Of a DNA stretch of 64,000 bases, positions 54,931-63,201 are shown piece after piece. The stretch lies in assembly GCF_017313765.1 (NCBI RefSeq), contig NZ_JAFLNC010000002.1:558001-622000 (forward strand), given 5' to 3'. Below the pieces are notes generated by a model that had not been told where the DNA came from, ran no database searches, and saw only the letters and a program-made list of their open reading frames with translations. This stretch comes from Sneathiella sedimenti (lineage in GTDB: Bacteria > Pseudomonadota > Alphaproteobacteria > Sneathiellales > Sneathiellaceae). The position numbers and the translations under genes were made by a program. The number at the start of each line of letters is the position of its first letter. Within the stretch, counting starts at the first letter, position 1.

Positions 54931-56721
54931 TTAGCCGGCCATCGAGCGGATATCCTTGAGAACCGCGTTCACTTCCTCGCGCAGCTTGGCGGAGAACTGG
55001 TTCAGCTCCCCGACACTGTCCAGAAGCTGCGTCGCCGAATTCCCGGAGGATGAGGCCATGTTGGACACCATCAGGACGGAGCGGGAAACCTCTTCGGTGC
55101 TGGCCGAGGCCTGCTGCACATTCTGGGTGATTTCCTGGGTCGCGGTGCTCTGCTCCTCCAGTGCGGCGGCCATCGCCTGAACGGTTTCATTGATCCGCAC
55201 GATCATTTCCTCGATCTGCTTGATCGCGTCAACGGCCTCACTCGTGGCGGACTGCATATCGTCGATCTGGCGGGTGATCTGCTCCGTCGCGCTGGTCGTC
55301 TGGGAGGCGAGACCCTTCACCTCGGACGCCACCACGGCGAAGCCCTTGCCGGCCTCCCCGGCGCGGGCGGCCTCGATCGTCGCGTTCAGCGCCAGCAGGT
55401 TCGTCTGGCTGGCGATATTGCCGATCAGCTCGATGACATTGCCGATCTCCCCGGCGGAGCTGGCAAGCTTGCCCACCACCTCATCGGTGGTTTCGGCTAC
55501 GTCCATGGTCTCGCGGGACAGCTTGGCGGAGGCATCCACCTGGCGGGTGATTTCCTGCAACGATACCGACAGTTCCTCGGCGGCCGCGGCGACGCCGCTG
55601 ACATTCCCGGCAGCCTGTTCGGAGGCAGCGGCAATGGCGGTGGAATGACGGTCCGTATCGGCGGCACTGGTGACCATGCCCTTGGCCTTCGCCTCCATGA
55701 CCTCGGCGGCGCCCATAATCTGCTGCGCGACCGAATTGACGGTGCTTTCGAGTTTCTGGGCGATGGACTGGGCAAAGCCGATCCGCTCCGCGGTGGATTT
55801 TGCGGCCGATTCCTGGTCGCGCTGCTTCTCTTCCTCGGCGCGCCGTATTTCCTCGCGTCGGCGTTCCTCCTCGGCGGCCGCCTTTTCCTGGGCGTCCGTC
55901 TCCCGCTGGATCTCCAGCGCCTTCATCTTCTCGGCATTGGCCTGGAACACCTGCACCGCACGGGACATATCGCCAACATCATCCTTGCGGTCGAGCCCGT
56001 CGATCACGACATCATTGTCGCCCTCGGCAAGGGACAGCATGGCCTGCGTCAGCCGGTTCAGCGGGCGGCCGATATACCGCGCCAGCAGAAAGCCGGTCAG
56101 CAGCATAATGCCGAGCAACGCCGCCCCGGTTAGCAACAGCTGCTGCATCAGGGTCGTGGACAATTGCTCGTTCAACCGGTTGAGGCTCCAGCCGATGGCA
56201 GTAAAGCCGACCAGTTCATCTTTCGCGGCCGTGACCGGCGCCAGGATAATCTGGTGGGAGTCCGCTTTTATCGAGACCACCTCGCCATTTTCAAGCGCGG
56301 CCATATTTTTTGACAGCAGTGCCGGCAGGCCCGACACGGAGGGGAGGGTCTCCGAATGATATTCGGTGACGAGATTGCCCTCGTTATCGAAGGTGAGAAT
56401 ATCTGAGAGCAGGGAGCCGTCTTTCGCCGCCATCTCCTGATAGACGTCGGCGATCTTGTCCGTTTTCTGCCATTTCAGGGCGCCTGAAAGCTGCTCCGCC
56501 ATCAGTTCAGAGATGGTGAGGTTATTGGCCGTCGCAAGATCCTCCATGGCATTGCGCTGGTTCTGCAATCCTATGAACACGAGGAGCGAAAGGCCCATCA
56601 GGGTCGTCGCAAACACGACAAGCAGGATTTTGCGACTGACAGTCATCTTGCCGGTGACCGCGTTCCTGTCTTGCGTTTCCGGTTCATTTGTCGGGGTGTC
56701 GGCGCTCATCTCGTATGTCAT
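54931..56721 (-). CDS. Methyl-accepting chemotaxis protein
   Basis: A 596-residue chemoreceptor. Membrane helix 1 is at about residues 31-51, a periplasmic sensing region of about 140 residues follows, then helix 2 ([27 protein letters not shown], about 190-215) and a HAMP domain. A charged coiled coil ([20 protein letters not shown]) leads to the signalling tip [51 protein letters not shown]. No C-terminal CheR-binding pentapeptide. It lies 37 bp downstream of an exported Cache-type protein on the same strand, suggesting a two-protein sensor. Confidence 0.93.
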   Translation of the reverse strand: MTYEMSADTPTNEPETQDRNAVTGKMTVSRKILLVVFATTLMGLSLLVFIGLQNQRNAMEDLATANNLTISELMAEQLSGALKWQKTDKIADVYQEMAAKDGSLLSDILTFDNEGNLVTEYHSETLPSVSGLPALLSKNMAALENGEVVSIKADSHQIILAPVTAAKDELVGFTAIGWSLNRLNEQLSTTLMQQLLLTGAALLGIMLLTGFLLARYIGRPLNRLTQAMLSLAEGDNDVVIDGLDRKDDVGDMSRAVQVFQANAEKMKALEIQRETDAQEKAAAEEERRREEIRRAEEEKQRDQESAAKSTAERIGFAQSIAQKLESTVNSVAQQIMGAAEVMEAKAKGMVTSAADTDRHSTAIAAASEQAAGNVSGVAAAAEELSVSLQEITRQVDASAKLSRETMDVAETTDEVVGKLASSAGEIGNVIELIGNIASQTNLLALNATIEAARAGEAGKGFAVVASEVKGLASQTTSATEQITRQIDDMQSATSEAVDAIKQIEEMIVRINETVQAMAAALEEQSTATQEITQNVQQASASTEEVSRSVLMVSNMASSSGNSATQLLDSVGELNQFSAKLREEVNAVLKDIRSMAG

Positions 56722-56758
56722 CCTTTATAAAAATAGGCGGAAGAATAGGTGGGGGACA

Positions 56759-57340
56759 TTATTCCAGCATTTCAACATTGACGCCGACGGTCACGGCGCC
56801 GATGGCTTTCCCGCTTTGCGGATCGACAATGGCAACGCTGACCTGTGACTGATAGGTCTGCGTGGATTCATCGAAATCAACATCTTTGATGAGGACGCCC
56901 TTCGGCCCCACCCCATATGTCAGTTGCCATTTATCCTCGTCGCCCTGCCAATAGTCGGAAGTAGCATCACTCTGCCCGACATTGAGGCCCTTCATGTCCA
57001 TGACGAATATTTCGGTATATTTCCCGTGAGAACTTGTTTTGACGCCTTGGAGGTAGTTGGAGAGGTCGTTGGTCAGGACCGCATTGATCATGGTTCTATC
57101 GCCCCCCTTGACCTCGTCGCGCCATTGCTTGTCCTGCCTGTCGATATCGGCCTGGCTCAGCGTGGCGGAAATTTTATTCTGGGACTTGATGGCATCGATC
57201 ACTTCGTCGGACTGCGCCCAGTCGCGAATTTCGGTATCAATCAGATTGGCGACGGCGACTTTGTAATCTTGGGCAAGGGCGGTCGTCGACAAGCTGACGG
57301 ACAGGGCAAGGGCGGCAGTAACGACGAGGGTGCGGATCAT
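56759..57340 (-). CDS. Exported Cache (PDC-like) sensor protein
   Basis: A 193-residue protein with a signal peptide (residues 1-23, STTALA then QDYKVAV). The rest resembles a free-standing PDC/Cache ligand-binding domain: an N-terminal helix (VAVANLIDTEIRDWAQSDEVIDAIKSQN), then KYTEIFVMDMKGLNVGQSDATSDYWQGDEDKWQLTY and VAIVDPQSGKAIGAVTVGVNVEML, the usual last strand. There is no transmembrane anchor beyond the signal. It is upstream of the chemoreceptor in the same operon, so it may bind a ligand and pass it to that receptor (inference). Confidence 0.82.
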   Translation of the reverse strand: MIRTLVVTAALALSVSLSTTALAQDYKVAVANLIDTEIRDWAQSDEVIDAIKSQNKISATLSQADIDRQDKQWRDEVKGGDRTMINAVLTNDLSNYLQGVKTSSHGKYTEIFVMDMKGLNVGQSDATSDYWQGDEDKWQLTYGVGPKGVLIKDVDFDESTQTYQSQVSVAIVDPQSGKAIGAVTVGVNVEMLE

Positions 57341-57509
57341 TATAGAATCTCCAGTAGGTCGATCATATCTGGTTCAATATCCACCAATAATTGCCTGAAT
57401 TATTGGCAGGTTTGTTGAGTATTCAGATTTTGCCCAAGAACTGTTTATTTATAGTTAATCGGGCACCGTTTTGAACCATGTGCGCGGACACTCCTGTAGG
57501 GCACGCGGG

Positions 57510-59510
57510 TCAGGCAACCTGCCGTTGGGATTCCTTGGGGAAGATCACAGTTACCGTTGTGCCACGCCCGAGCTCGCTTTCAATATGCAGCTGACCATTA
57601 TGGGCGGCGACAAAGGATTTGACGATGGACAGGCCTAGGCCAACCCCCTCATGGGTGATGTGGGAGGAGCTGTGCCCCTTGACGAAGGGTTGCGTAATAT
57701 TCGGAAGCTGGTCTTTCTTGATGCCTTCGCCGGTATCCTTGACCTCGACCATGACATTCTTGTCTGTCGCCATCGCCGTCACGGAGATCTTGTCCCCGGC
57801 GTGGGAGAATTTGATCGCGTTGGTCAGCAGGTTCAGGAATATCTGCCGCAGGGCCGTCTCATCGGCATTGATCATCGGCAGATAGCTCTCGGCGAACAGG
57901 GCCACCATGATGCCTTGCGAGGCCGCCCGGTGACGTACGGATTTCACGCAGTCCGTCAGCAGATCCTGGATCGATACCTGTTCAAGCAGCAGCTCGCGCT
58001 TGCCCAGCTCGATCGCGGAGATATCGAGAACCTCGTTGATCAGGGACAGGAGGTGGCGGCCGCTATGATTAATATCCTTGGCATACTCGGTATATTTCTC
58101 ATTGCCGATGGTTCCGAAATATTCGCCGATCAGGATGTCGCTGAATCCGATAATCGCATTGAGTGGGGTTCGGAGTTCGTGGCTCATCGTAGCGAGGAAT
58201 TTCGATTTTGCGAGGTTGGCTTCCTCGGCCTTCATCAGGGCGTGGCGCAGTACCTCCTCGTTTTTCTTGTTGGCGCTGATATCGGTGATAGAGCCGCCGA
58301 CGGCGATGACATTGCCGTCGTCATCCATGATGGGAAACATCTGCACGAAGGTCGGTCGCTGGCCGCCATTGGCCAGCGGGCTCACATACTCCTGCTCGAC
58401 CATCTTCTTTTTCTTGACAATTTCCATTTCCTGGGCATGGACCTTATTGGCGTAATCCTCGGGAAAAAATGCGGAAGTGTTGAGCCCGCGGATTTCCCGC
58501 CCGTCCGGATTGAACCATTCATGCCACTGGGAGTTTGCGTGCAAATAGTTTCCCTGCACATCCTTGATGATGATGGCGGAGGGGGAATGCCCGATAAAGG
58601 TCCGAAACAGCTGGTCGCTCGTCTTGACGCGGAGCTGGCGGACCATCGCAAGATGGATCAGGAAGGCGATCGCGATGGACAGCAGGATCAATGTCGCCAG
58701 AACGATTTCGTCCACTGGGGTGGCATGGGCGGCTATCGTCTCTGCGGTTGGCAGCAGGCTGACTGTCCAGACCCGGTTGCCGATAACGATCCATTTATGA
58801 AAGACTTGATCGTCGTCCCATCCTTCCGCGTTGTCCAGCGTCCCGTATACCTTCTGGTCCTTGTCATGGATCATCACGTCATATTTACCGAGCAGGCCGT
58901 TTGGCAATGCCTGTTTGATCAGGGGTTCGGCGCGGAACACGATATTCACGAAACCGGTCAGCCGCTTCATCTTGATCACCGGGATATAGGCGACAAAGCC
59001 GTCGCCGCCCTGGGTCAGTTGGAAGGGCGGGGTGATCTGCAGCCGGCCGGTGCGTTCCGCCTCGTCCAGCGTCTTGGACGAGGCCGCCAGGCTGCGCACA
59101 TTGAAGTTGACCACGGGCTCGTTCCCCTTGAGCGGGGTGACCCAGCGGATCACGCCCATCGAGTCGATCCAGTTGATCGCCTGGAAATCGCTGAACAGGT
59201 CATGCAGATAGGACGCCTGGGTGATAAATTGCTTGCGGTCGCGGATCTGGCCGGATTTCAGGGAATCGCGGATCTGCTGACCGATGGCGAGGCGGGTCGA
59301 GATATGGCTCTCCAGTCGCGCGGCAAAATTGCCGAGGTCGCTGCGGGCCTCCGTGATATGGCCTTGTTTTTCTGATGTCGGTGTCAGGACCCATGCCGTG
59401 ACGACAAGCAGGATCATGGCCACGGCAATGGCGATTGGCACCCCGATTGTGTAGCGCGGCAGGCGGCTGACAAACTGGTGCAGGTAGTCACGGTCGGTAT
59501 TTCGTTTCAT
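57510..59510 (-). CDS. CHASE/PAS-type membrane sensor histidine kinase
   Basis: A kinase of about 666 residues. N-terminal helix at about 20-43; an extracytoplasmic CHASE-like region with FQAINWIDSMGVIRWVTPLKGNEPV; a second helix (EIVLATLILLSIAIAFLIHLAMV); a PAS domain (FIGHSPSAIIIKDVQGNYLHANSQWHEWF...); then HisKA (KSKFLATMSHELRTPLNAIIGF) and HATPase (FLNLLTNAIKFSHAG, DTGEGI, GVGLGLSIVKSFV). No receiver domain and no adjacent response regulator. The start is uncertain: an ATG at 59510 or a TTG at 59531. It lies upstream of the Cache/chemoreceptor pair on the same strand, 169 bp away. Confidence 0.9.
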   Translation of the reverse strand: MKRNTDRDYLHQFVSRLPRYTIGVPIAIAVAMILLVVTAWVLTPTSEKQGHITEARSDLGNFAARLESHISTRLAIGQQIRDSLKSGQIRDRKQFITQASYLHDLFSDFQAINWIDSMGVIRWVTPLKGNEPVVNFNVRSLAASSKTLDEAERTGRLQITPPFQLTQGGDGFVAYIPVIKMKRLTGFVNIVFRAEPLIKQALPNGLLGKYDVMIHDKDQKVYGTLDNAEGWDDDQVFHKWIVIGNRVWTVSLLPTAETIAAHATPVDEIVLATLILLSIAIAFLIHLAMVRQLRVKTSDQLFRTFIGHSPSAIIIKDVQGNYLHANSQWHEWFNPDGREIRGLNTSAFFPEDYANKVHAQEMEIVKKKKMVEQEYVSPLANGGQRPTFVQMFPIMDDDGNVIAVGGSITDISANKKNEEVLRHALMKAEEANLAKSKFLATMSHELRTPLNAIIGFSDILIGEYFGTIGNEKYTEYAKDINHSGRHLLSLINEVLDISAIELGKRELLLEQVSIQDLLTDCVKSVRHRAASQGIMVALFAESYLPMINADETALRQIFLNLLTNAIKFSHAGDKISVTAMATDKNVMVEVKDTGEGIKKDQLPNITQPFVKGHSSSHITHEGVGLGLSIVKSFVAAHNGQLHIESELGRGTTVTVIFPKESQRQVA

Positions 59511-59646
59511 CCCCTGCAGTCTAGTAAACAAACTCCTAACAAACCTTAAACAACTTTCCTCAGTTTTTATGTTTATTTTGAAGGAGTTCCGGCGAATTTG
59601 GGGAAGGCGAAAAACATGCGTTGGGGTTCAGGGGTCCGATCTGCCG

Positions 59647-59672
59647 TCCGGCCGGATCACAACTTCGTGATC
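59647..59672. promoter_or_regulatory. Twin palindromes in the kinase/lectin divergent gap
   Basis: TCCGGCCGGA (59647-59656) and GATCAC-AACTTC-GTGATC (59655-59672) lie side by side between the divergently transcribed kinase and lectin-like genes. They could be binding sites serving both promoters, or hairpins. Confidence 0.35.
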
Positions 59673-59757
59673 TTCCCTGTTTCCCGTTGCCTTGCGCGGG
59701 TGATTAAAATCTAATTTAGGGCGGGCTTGATCCTGTTATCGATGAAAGGTTATGACC

Positions 59758-60405
59758 ATGACACTGCTGAAATCGCTAGGTGCGGCGGCCCTGCTCGTTG
59801 CGGCCGCTTTCCCGCTCGCGGAGGCGCAGGAAGCGCATCCAATGGGCTTCTTTGTGACGAGCGTCGGACCGGGGAACGGCGGCGATCTCGGCGGACTTGA
59901 GGGCGCGGATGCCTGGTGCACGAAGCTGGCCACCGATGCCGGCGCCCCGGCGCGGGACTGGCGCGCCTATCTCAGCACGCAGGAAGAGGGTAAGCGCGGC
60001 ATTTCCGCCCGCGAGCGCATCGGCCTCGGCCCGTGGTATAACGCCAATGGGGAGCTGATCGCGAGCGATCTCGACATGCTGCATCTGAACCCCAATATCG
60101 TCAAGCGCACCGCCGTCGATGAAAGCGGCAACCCGGTAAAGGGCCGCGGCGACAGCGCGAACGAGCATGATATCCTGACCGGCTCCATGTCCGACGGCAC
60201 CGCCTATTTCCCGAGCGTGACCGACGACAAGACCTGCAGCAACTGGACCAGCTCCGGCGAGGGCAGCGCCACGGTCGGCCACCATGACCGCCATGGCGGG
60301 GGCAACACCTCCTGGAATGCGGCCCATGACAGCCGCGGCTGCAGCGCCGACGCCCTCAAGAGCACCGGCGGCAACGGTTATTTCTACTGCTTCGCGGCGG
60401 ACTGA
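59758..60405 (+). CDS. Secreted lectin-like protein
   Basis: A 215-residue protein. The ATG at 59758 sits 8 bases after GAAAGG and is preferred to the one at 59752. A signal peptide (AAFPLAEA then QEAHP) precedes a domain with GGLEGADAWCTKLATDAGAPARDWRAYLST, ARERIGLGPWYNANGELIASDLDMLH, ANEHDILTGSMSDG, CSNWTSSGEGSATVGHHDRHGG and a final GNGYFYCFAAD. This pattern fits the C-type-lectin/endostatin-like proteins found in proteobacteria. Conserved Cys residues suggest disulfides. Role unknown; it is divergent from the sensor kinase. Confidence 0.75.
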   Translation: MTLLKSLGAAALLVAAAFPLAEAQEAHPMGFFVTSVGPGNGGDLGGLEGADAWCTKLATDAGAPARDWRAYLSTQEEGKRGISARERIGLGPWYNANGELIASDLDMLHLNPNIVKRTAVDESGNPVKGRGDSANEHDILTGSMSDGTAYFPSVTDDKTCSNWTSSGEGSATVGHHDRHGGGNTSWNAAHDSRGCSADALKSTGGNGYFYCFAAD

Positions 60406-60411
60406 TCCGCC

Positions 60412-60636
60412 TCAGCCGCAGCAGTTATCCCCGGCCTGCTTCGGCGGGCAGGGGACACTCCCGTAGGAGCAGTAGACGCAGCAGTCCCCGGCCTTCGGCT
60501 TGAGCAGTGCGCCGCAGCCTTTGCAGTCATAGAACCACTGGCAGGCATCGGTCGGCATCGTCTCGACCTCCTTGTGGCCGCAGTCGGGGCAGGTCAGGAT
60601 CGAGGTGAGCTCGACAGCTGTTTCTTGCGTTTCCAT
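60412..60636 (-). CDS. GDCCVYCSYG-domain Cys-rich protein (mercury-associated)
   Basis: A 74-residue protein with nine or more Cys: LTCPDCGHKEVETMPTDACQWFYDCKGCG, then KPKAGDCCVYCSYGSVPCPPKQ and a final NCCG. This is the small zinc-ribbon-like family named for its GDCCVYCSYG motif, commonly beside mercury resistance genes. Its first 43 bases overlap the 3' end of the merF-like gene in another frame. It is probably cytoplasmic and may bind the metal handed over by MerF (inference). Confidence 0.88.
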   Translation of the reverse strand: METQETAVELTSILTCPDCGHKEVETMPTDACQWFYDCKGCGALLKPKAGDCCVYCSYGSVPCPPKQAGDNCCG

Positions 60637-60818
60637 AGGGCATAGACCGTTATTGCGATAAACAGGGCAAGGGCGGGCAGGAGCACCATATCCAGCAGTC
60701 CGAGGGCGGCGGACAGCCCCACCGAGCCGAGCAGGATCACCAGCACCGGCGTGAAGCAGCAGAGCGCCGCCGCCACCGTCCCGATTATCCCGACCTTGAG
60801 TAATGTCTCGTTTTTCAT
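60594..60818 (-). CDS. merF: MerF-like mercury transporter lacking the C-terminal Cys pair
   Basis: A 74-residue protein with two helices. The first contains VGIIGTVAAALCCFTPVLVILLGSVGLSAALG, with the family CC pair that takes up Hg(II); the second is DMVLLPALALFIAITVYALWKRKK. Known MerF has a second CC pair near the C-terminus; here the end reads KKQLSSSPRS with no Cys. The 3' end overlaps the Cys-rich gene that follows. No merR, merP, merT or merA is next to it. Confidence 0.85.
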   Translation of the reverse strand: MKNETLLKVGIIGTVAAALCCFTPVLVILLGSVGLSAALGLLDMVLLPALALFIAITVYALWKRKKQLSSSPRS

Positions 60819-60896
60819 GCCCCCATGCTACGCCCTATCGCCAAAAGGGCCACACATATCTCTACACAACTTGGTGAGGGGCGGGCGCCGCCGGCC

Positions 60897-61619
60897 TCAG
60901 GTGCCGGGCACGCCGCGCAGCCCGATCACATCGCGATAGAGGAACGACGCGGTCGAGACCAAAATCGCGATGATGATGACCGAGGCGATAAAATTGACCA
61001 GCCCGACAATGATGGCGATCATCGTGACCGCGCCGAACATCGACGCGATGCCGAAGGCGACCAGGGCGGCGACCCCAAGCGGCAGGATAAAGATCATGAT
61101 CGCGAGAATTCCGCCGATAATGAAGGAGAAGATCAGCGTCAGCCCCTCCTGCACGAAGCGGCCGCCGTCGATCGGCTGGTCAAGCGCGATCGCCGGATAG
61201 AAGAAGACGAGCACCGAGCTCGCGATCAGGGCGAGGATCAGGATAACCACTACGGCGGCCTCGTCCGGCAGCACCGCGGCGAGCAGGGAGGCAATCAGCA
61301 TCGAGGCCAGGCTGACCACGACGATCAGCGCGCCGAACTTGATCTCGCGCAGGCCGAAGGCGAGCGCGAAGCCGCGCTTCTCCCGCACCTCGGGCAGCAG
61401 CGAATAGCGGTGCCAGGCGACGGCAAAAATCGCGTAGAGAAAGGACTCGATCACCTGCGCCGCGATGGCAAAGGCGCCGCTGGTGAGGGTGTTGATATAG
61501 GCGAGCACGCCCATCGCCACGACAATCGGCAGGCCGCGCATAAAGCAGGCCCCGGCGTTCTGGACGACAAAGATCGTGGCGGCGATCACCGCCTTCGGTA
61601 CGGTCAGAAGATTTTCCAA
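60897..61619 (-). CDS. Polytopic membrane protein of unknown function
   Basis: A 240-residue protein with about six hydrophobic segments, for example MRGLPIVVAMGVLAYINTL, FGALIVVVSLASMLIASLLAAVL, AAVVVILILALIASSVLVFFYPAIAL and FIIGGILAIMIFILPLGVAALVAFGIASMFGAVTMIAIIVGLV. A cytoplasmic loop has AVAWHRYSLLPEVREKRGFALAFGLREIKFG. I recognise no transport or enzyme motif. Single gene on the minus strand with no ribosome-site certainty. Confidence 0.7.
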   Translation of the reverse strand: MENLLTVPKAVIAATIFVVQNAGACFMRGLPIVVAMGVLAYINTLTSGAFAIAAQVIESFLYAIFAVAWHRYSLLPEVREKRGFALAFGLREIKFGALIVVVSLASMLIASLLAAVLPDEAAVVVILILALIASSVLVFFYPAIALDQPIDGGRFVQEGLTLIFSFIIGGILAIMIFILPLGVAALVAFGIASMFGAVTMIAIIVGLVNFIASVIIIAILVSTASFLYRDVIGLRGVPGT

Positions 61620-61775
61620 AACACCCCTCGCGATTGTTAAACGACACCCGTTTCGCCTTACAGCCTAGCCGATTGCCCAGCAGTTGGATAGAGGCAGATG
61701 AAAACACGCGCAATGCGGACTGTATTAGAATTTCTGTCAGCAGAGTTTGTTACGTTTTCGGACAAGTGAGAATAG

Positions 61776-62519
61776 TTACTTACCTGTGGCAACAGACGAC
61801 GCTTTCTCGACTAAATATTCACGTATAGAAACAAGCTGGTCTACCTGTAAAATTTTTCTAACATAGTCTTTGAGAGCTTCAGCGCTTATGTCTTCTGTTT
61901 CAGCATTTTCCTCTGAGCTTTGCTTTTCTAAAATACCGTTTATAAGAGCATACATTTCTTTGATTGCCTGTGAACGTTCGCCTTCATTCTCTTTGTCGGC
62001 GCTTTCGTTATGCAATGTGACTTGAAGTGTATTTGCTCCAATCTTTTTTACTGCTTGTTCGAATGTTTGCAGCTTGTCGTTAATTTCGGGAGTAATCCAA
62101 GCGGTGTATTCAATCCTTAATTCCGTCAGGTTGTCTGCGTCAAAAGCTGCGCTTAGGTTGGGACCATTTTTAATGAGCCTCTGAATGGTTTGGTGCACTG
62201 TAGATAAATATTTCTCGCAAAACTCAACATGCTTGTCGAAAACGACATTAGCCATATGCGATGTTGCACCCAAATTAAATAGTTGTTGTTGATTTTGAAG
62301 TTGTACTCCTCTGGCGTGCGCAGAGCTTTCGCGATAGAGTTGGAATAGAGCTAGTAACAGCGCACCTAGGGTGGAAATGGAAAAAATCTCCTTATAAATT
62401 TTGTCAACAGGTAGGTATATAATTAAGCCCAGCGACACTATCAAAACTGCTGCTATCCCTATCCAAATACTCCATGTGACATTCTTCATCGCAGTCTTAT
62501 CACTCCAATTTCTTGACAT
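61776..62519 (-). CDS. AT-rich orphan two-helix membrane protein
   Basis: A 247-residue protein I cannot assign to a function. Two hydrophobic segments (about residues 15-36 and 44-62) form an N-terminal hairpin. Then comes a helical cytoplasmic part: LYRESSAHARGVQLQNQQQLFNLGATSHMANVVFDKHVEFCEKYLSTVHQTIQRL, and a C-terminal coiled region rich in Glu (KQSSEENAETEDISAEALKDYVRKIL). The DNA from about 61640 to 62580 is clearly more AT-rich than both sides, with different codon choice, so it was probably acquired. No repeats or integrase flank it. Confidence 0.7.
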   Translation of the reverse strand: MSRNWSDKTAMKNVTWSIWIGIAAVLIVSLGLIIYLPVDKIYKEIFSISTLGALLLALFQLYRESSAHARGVQLQNQQQLFNLGATSHMANVVFDKHVEFCEKYLSTVHQTIQRLIKNGPNLSAAFDADNLTELRIEYTAWITPEINDKLQTFEQAVKKIGANTLQVTLHNESADKENEGERSQAIKEMYALINGILEKQSSEENAETEDISAEALKDYVRKILQVDQLVSIREYLVEKASSVATGK

Positions 62520-62648
62520 TTCAAGTAATCTATACTAGTATATAGGCCTTCCCTAATCGTGGCAAACTATCGTAATCTGTCAACGGTCAGGTGTGAGAAA
62601 GCCGCGCAAGATTTCTCCGGCGCGGTTTTCTGCGTCAGCGGGAGGATC

Positions 62649-63053
62649 TCAGGCAGTCCGGGGATGGTGATCCCCCAGGCGCTTGAGGCCGACGGTTTGA
62701 AGGGTTGCGAGGACCGCAACGGCTATGGCGAGGATCTCGACCACCCAGCTGCCCTCCACCGTCAAACGGTCCTGGAACAAGAGGAGGGACAGACCACTCC
62801 CCCCCACCCAGGCAACGTCGGCGGCAATGATGAGCTTGGCGAACAGCGGATTGATTTGTTTCCGCGTGGCCGTCCAGGCGAAATCGGCGGCGAAGAGCAT
62901 TAAGCCCACCCCAAGCGTGTAGAGGATCCATGGAGCGATCCCCGTCCAGCGCGCGAGCGGGTCCGCGAAGGCGAGCGCCACCCCTCCCGTAAGAAGCGAC
63001 GTCCCGGCATTGATCAGCAGGGTGTTTCGTAGCAGGTTTGACTTAACCGACAT
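62649..63053 (-). CDS. Small four-helix membrane protein
   Basis: A 134-residue protein with four hydrophobic segments (NTLLINAGTSLLTGGVALAFADPL, APWILYTLGVGLMLFAADFAWTA, LFAKLIIAADVAWVGGSGLSLLLF, WVVEILAIAVAVLATLQTVGL). No known motif. GGAG precedes its ATG on the minus strand. It is divergent from an XRE/MmyB regulator across 148 bp, which makes it a likely target of that regulator. Confidence 0.75.
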   Translation of the reverse strand: MSVKSNLLRNTLLINAGTSLLTGGVALAFADPLARWTGIAPWILYTLGVGLMLFAADFAWTATRKQINPLFAKLIIAADVAWVGGSGLSLLLFQDRLTVEGSWVVEILAIAVAVLATLQTVGLKRLGDHHPRTA

Positions 63054-63126
63054 CTTGATCTCCTTTCAGTTGGACCGGCCATGGTGGCCACTGGAAGCAG
63101 GATGGCGGGGAGAGGTTATCTTCTCA

Positions 63127-63143
63127 ATTACCTCATGGGTAAT
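63127..63143. promoter_or_regulatory. Inverted repeat in the XRE/membrane-protein divergent gap
   Basis: ATTACC (63127-63132) and GGTAAT (63138-63143) are separated by 5 bases, in the shared promoter region of two divergent genes. It is a candidate operator for the adjacent XRE regulator. Confidence 0.4.
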
Positions 63144-63201
63144 GTTCCGGATCTTTTTTTCGGACTATTCTGGATGCCGAAATCAAGTGAAAGGAGAGAA
63201 T

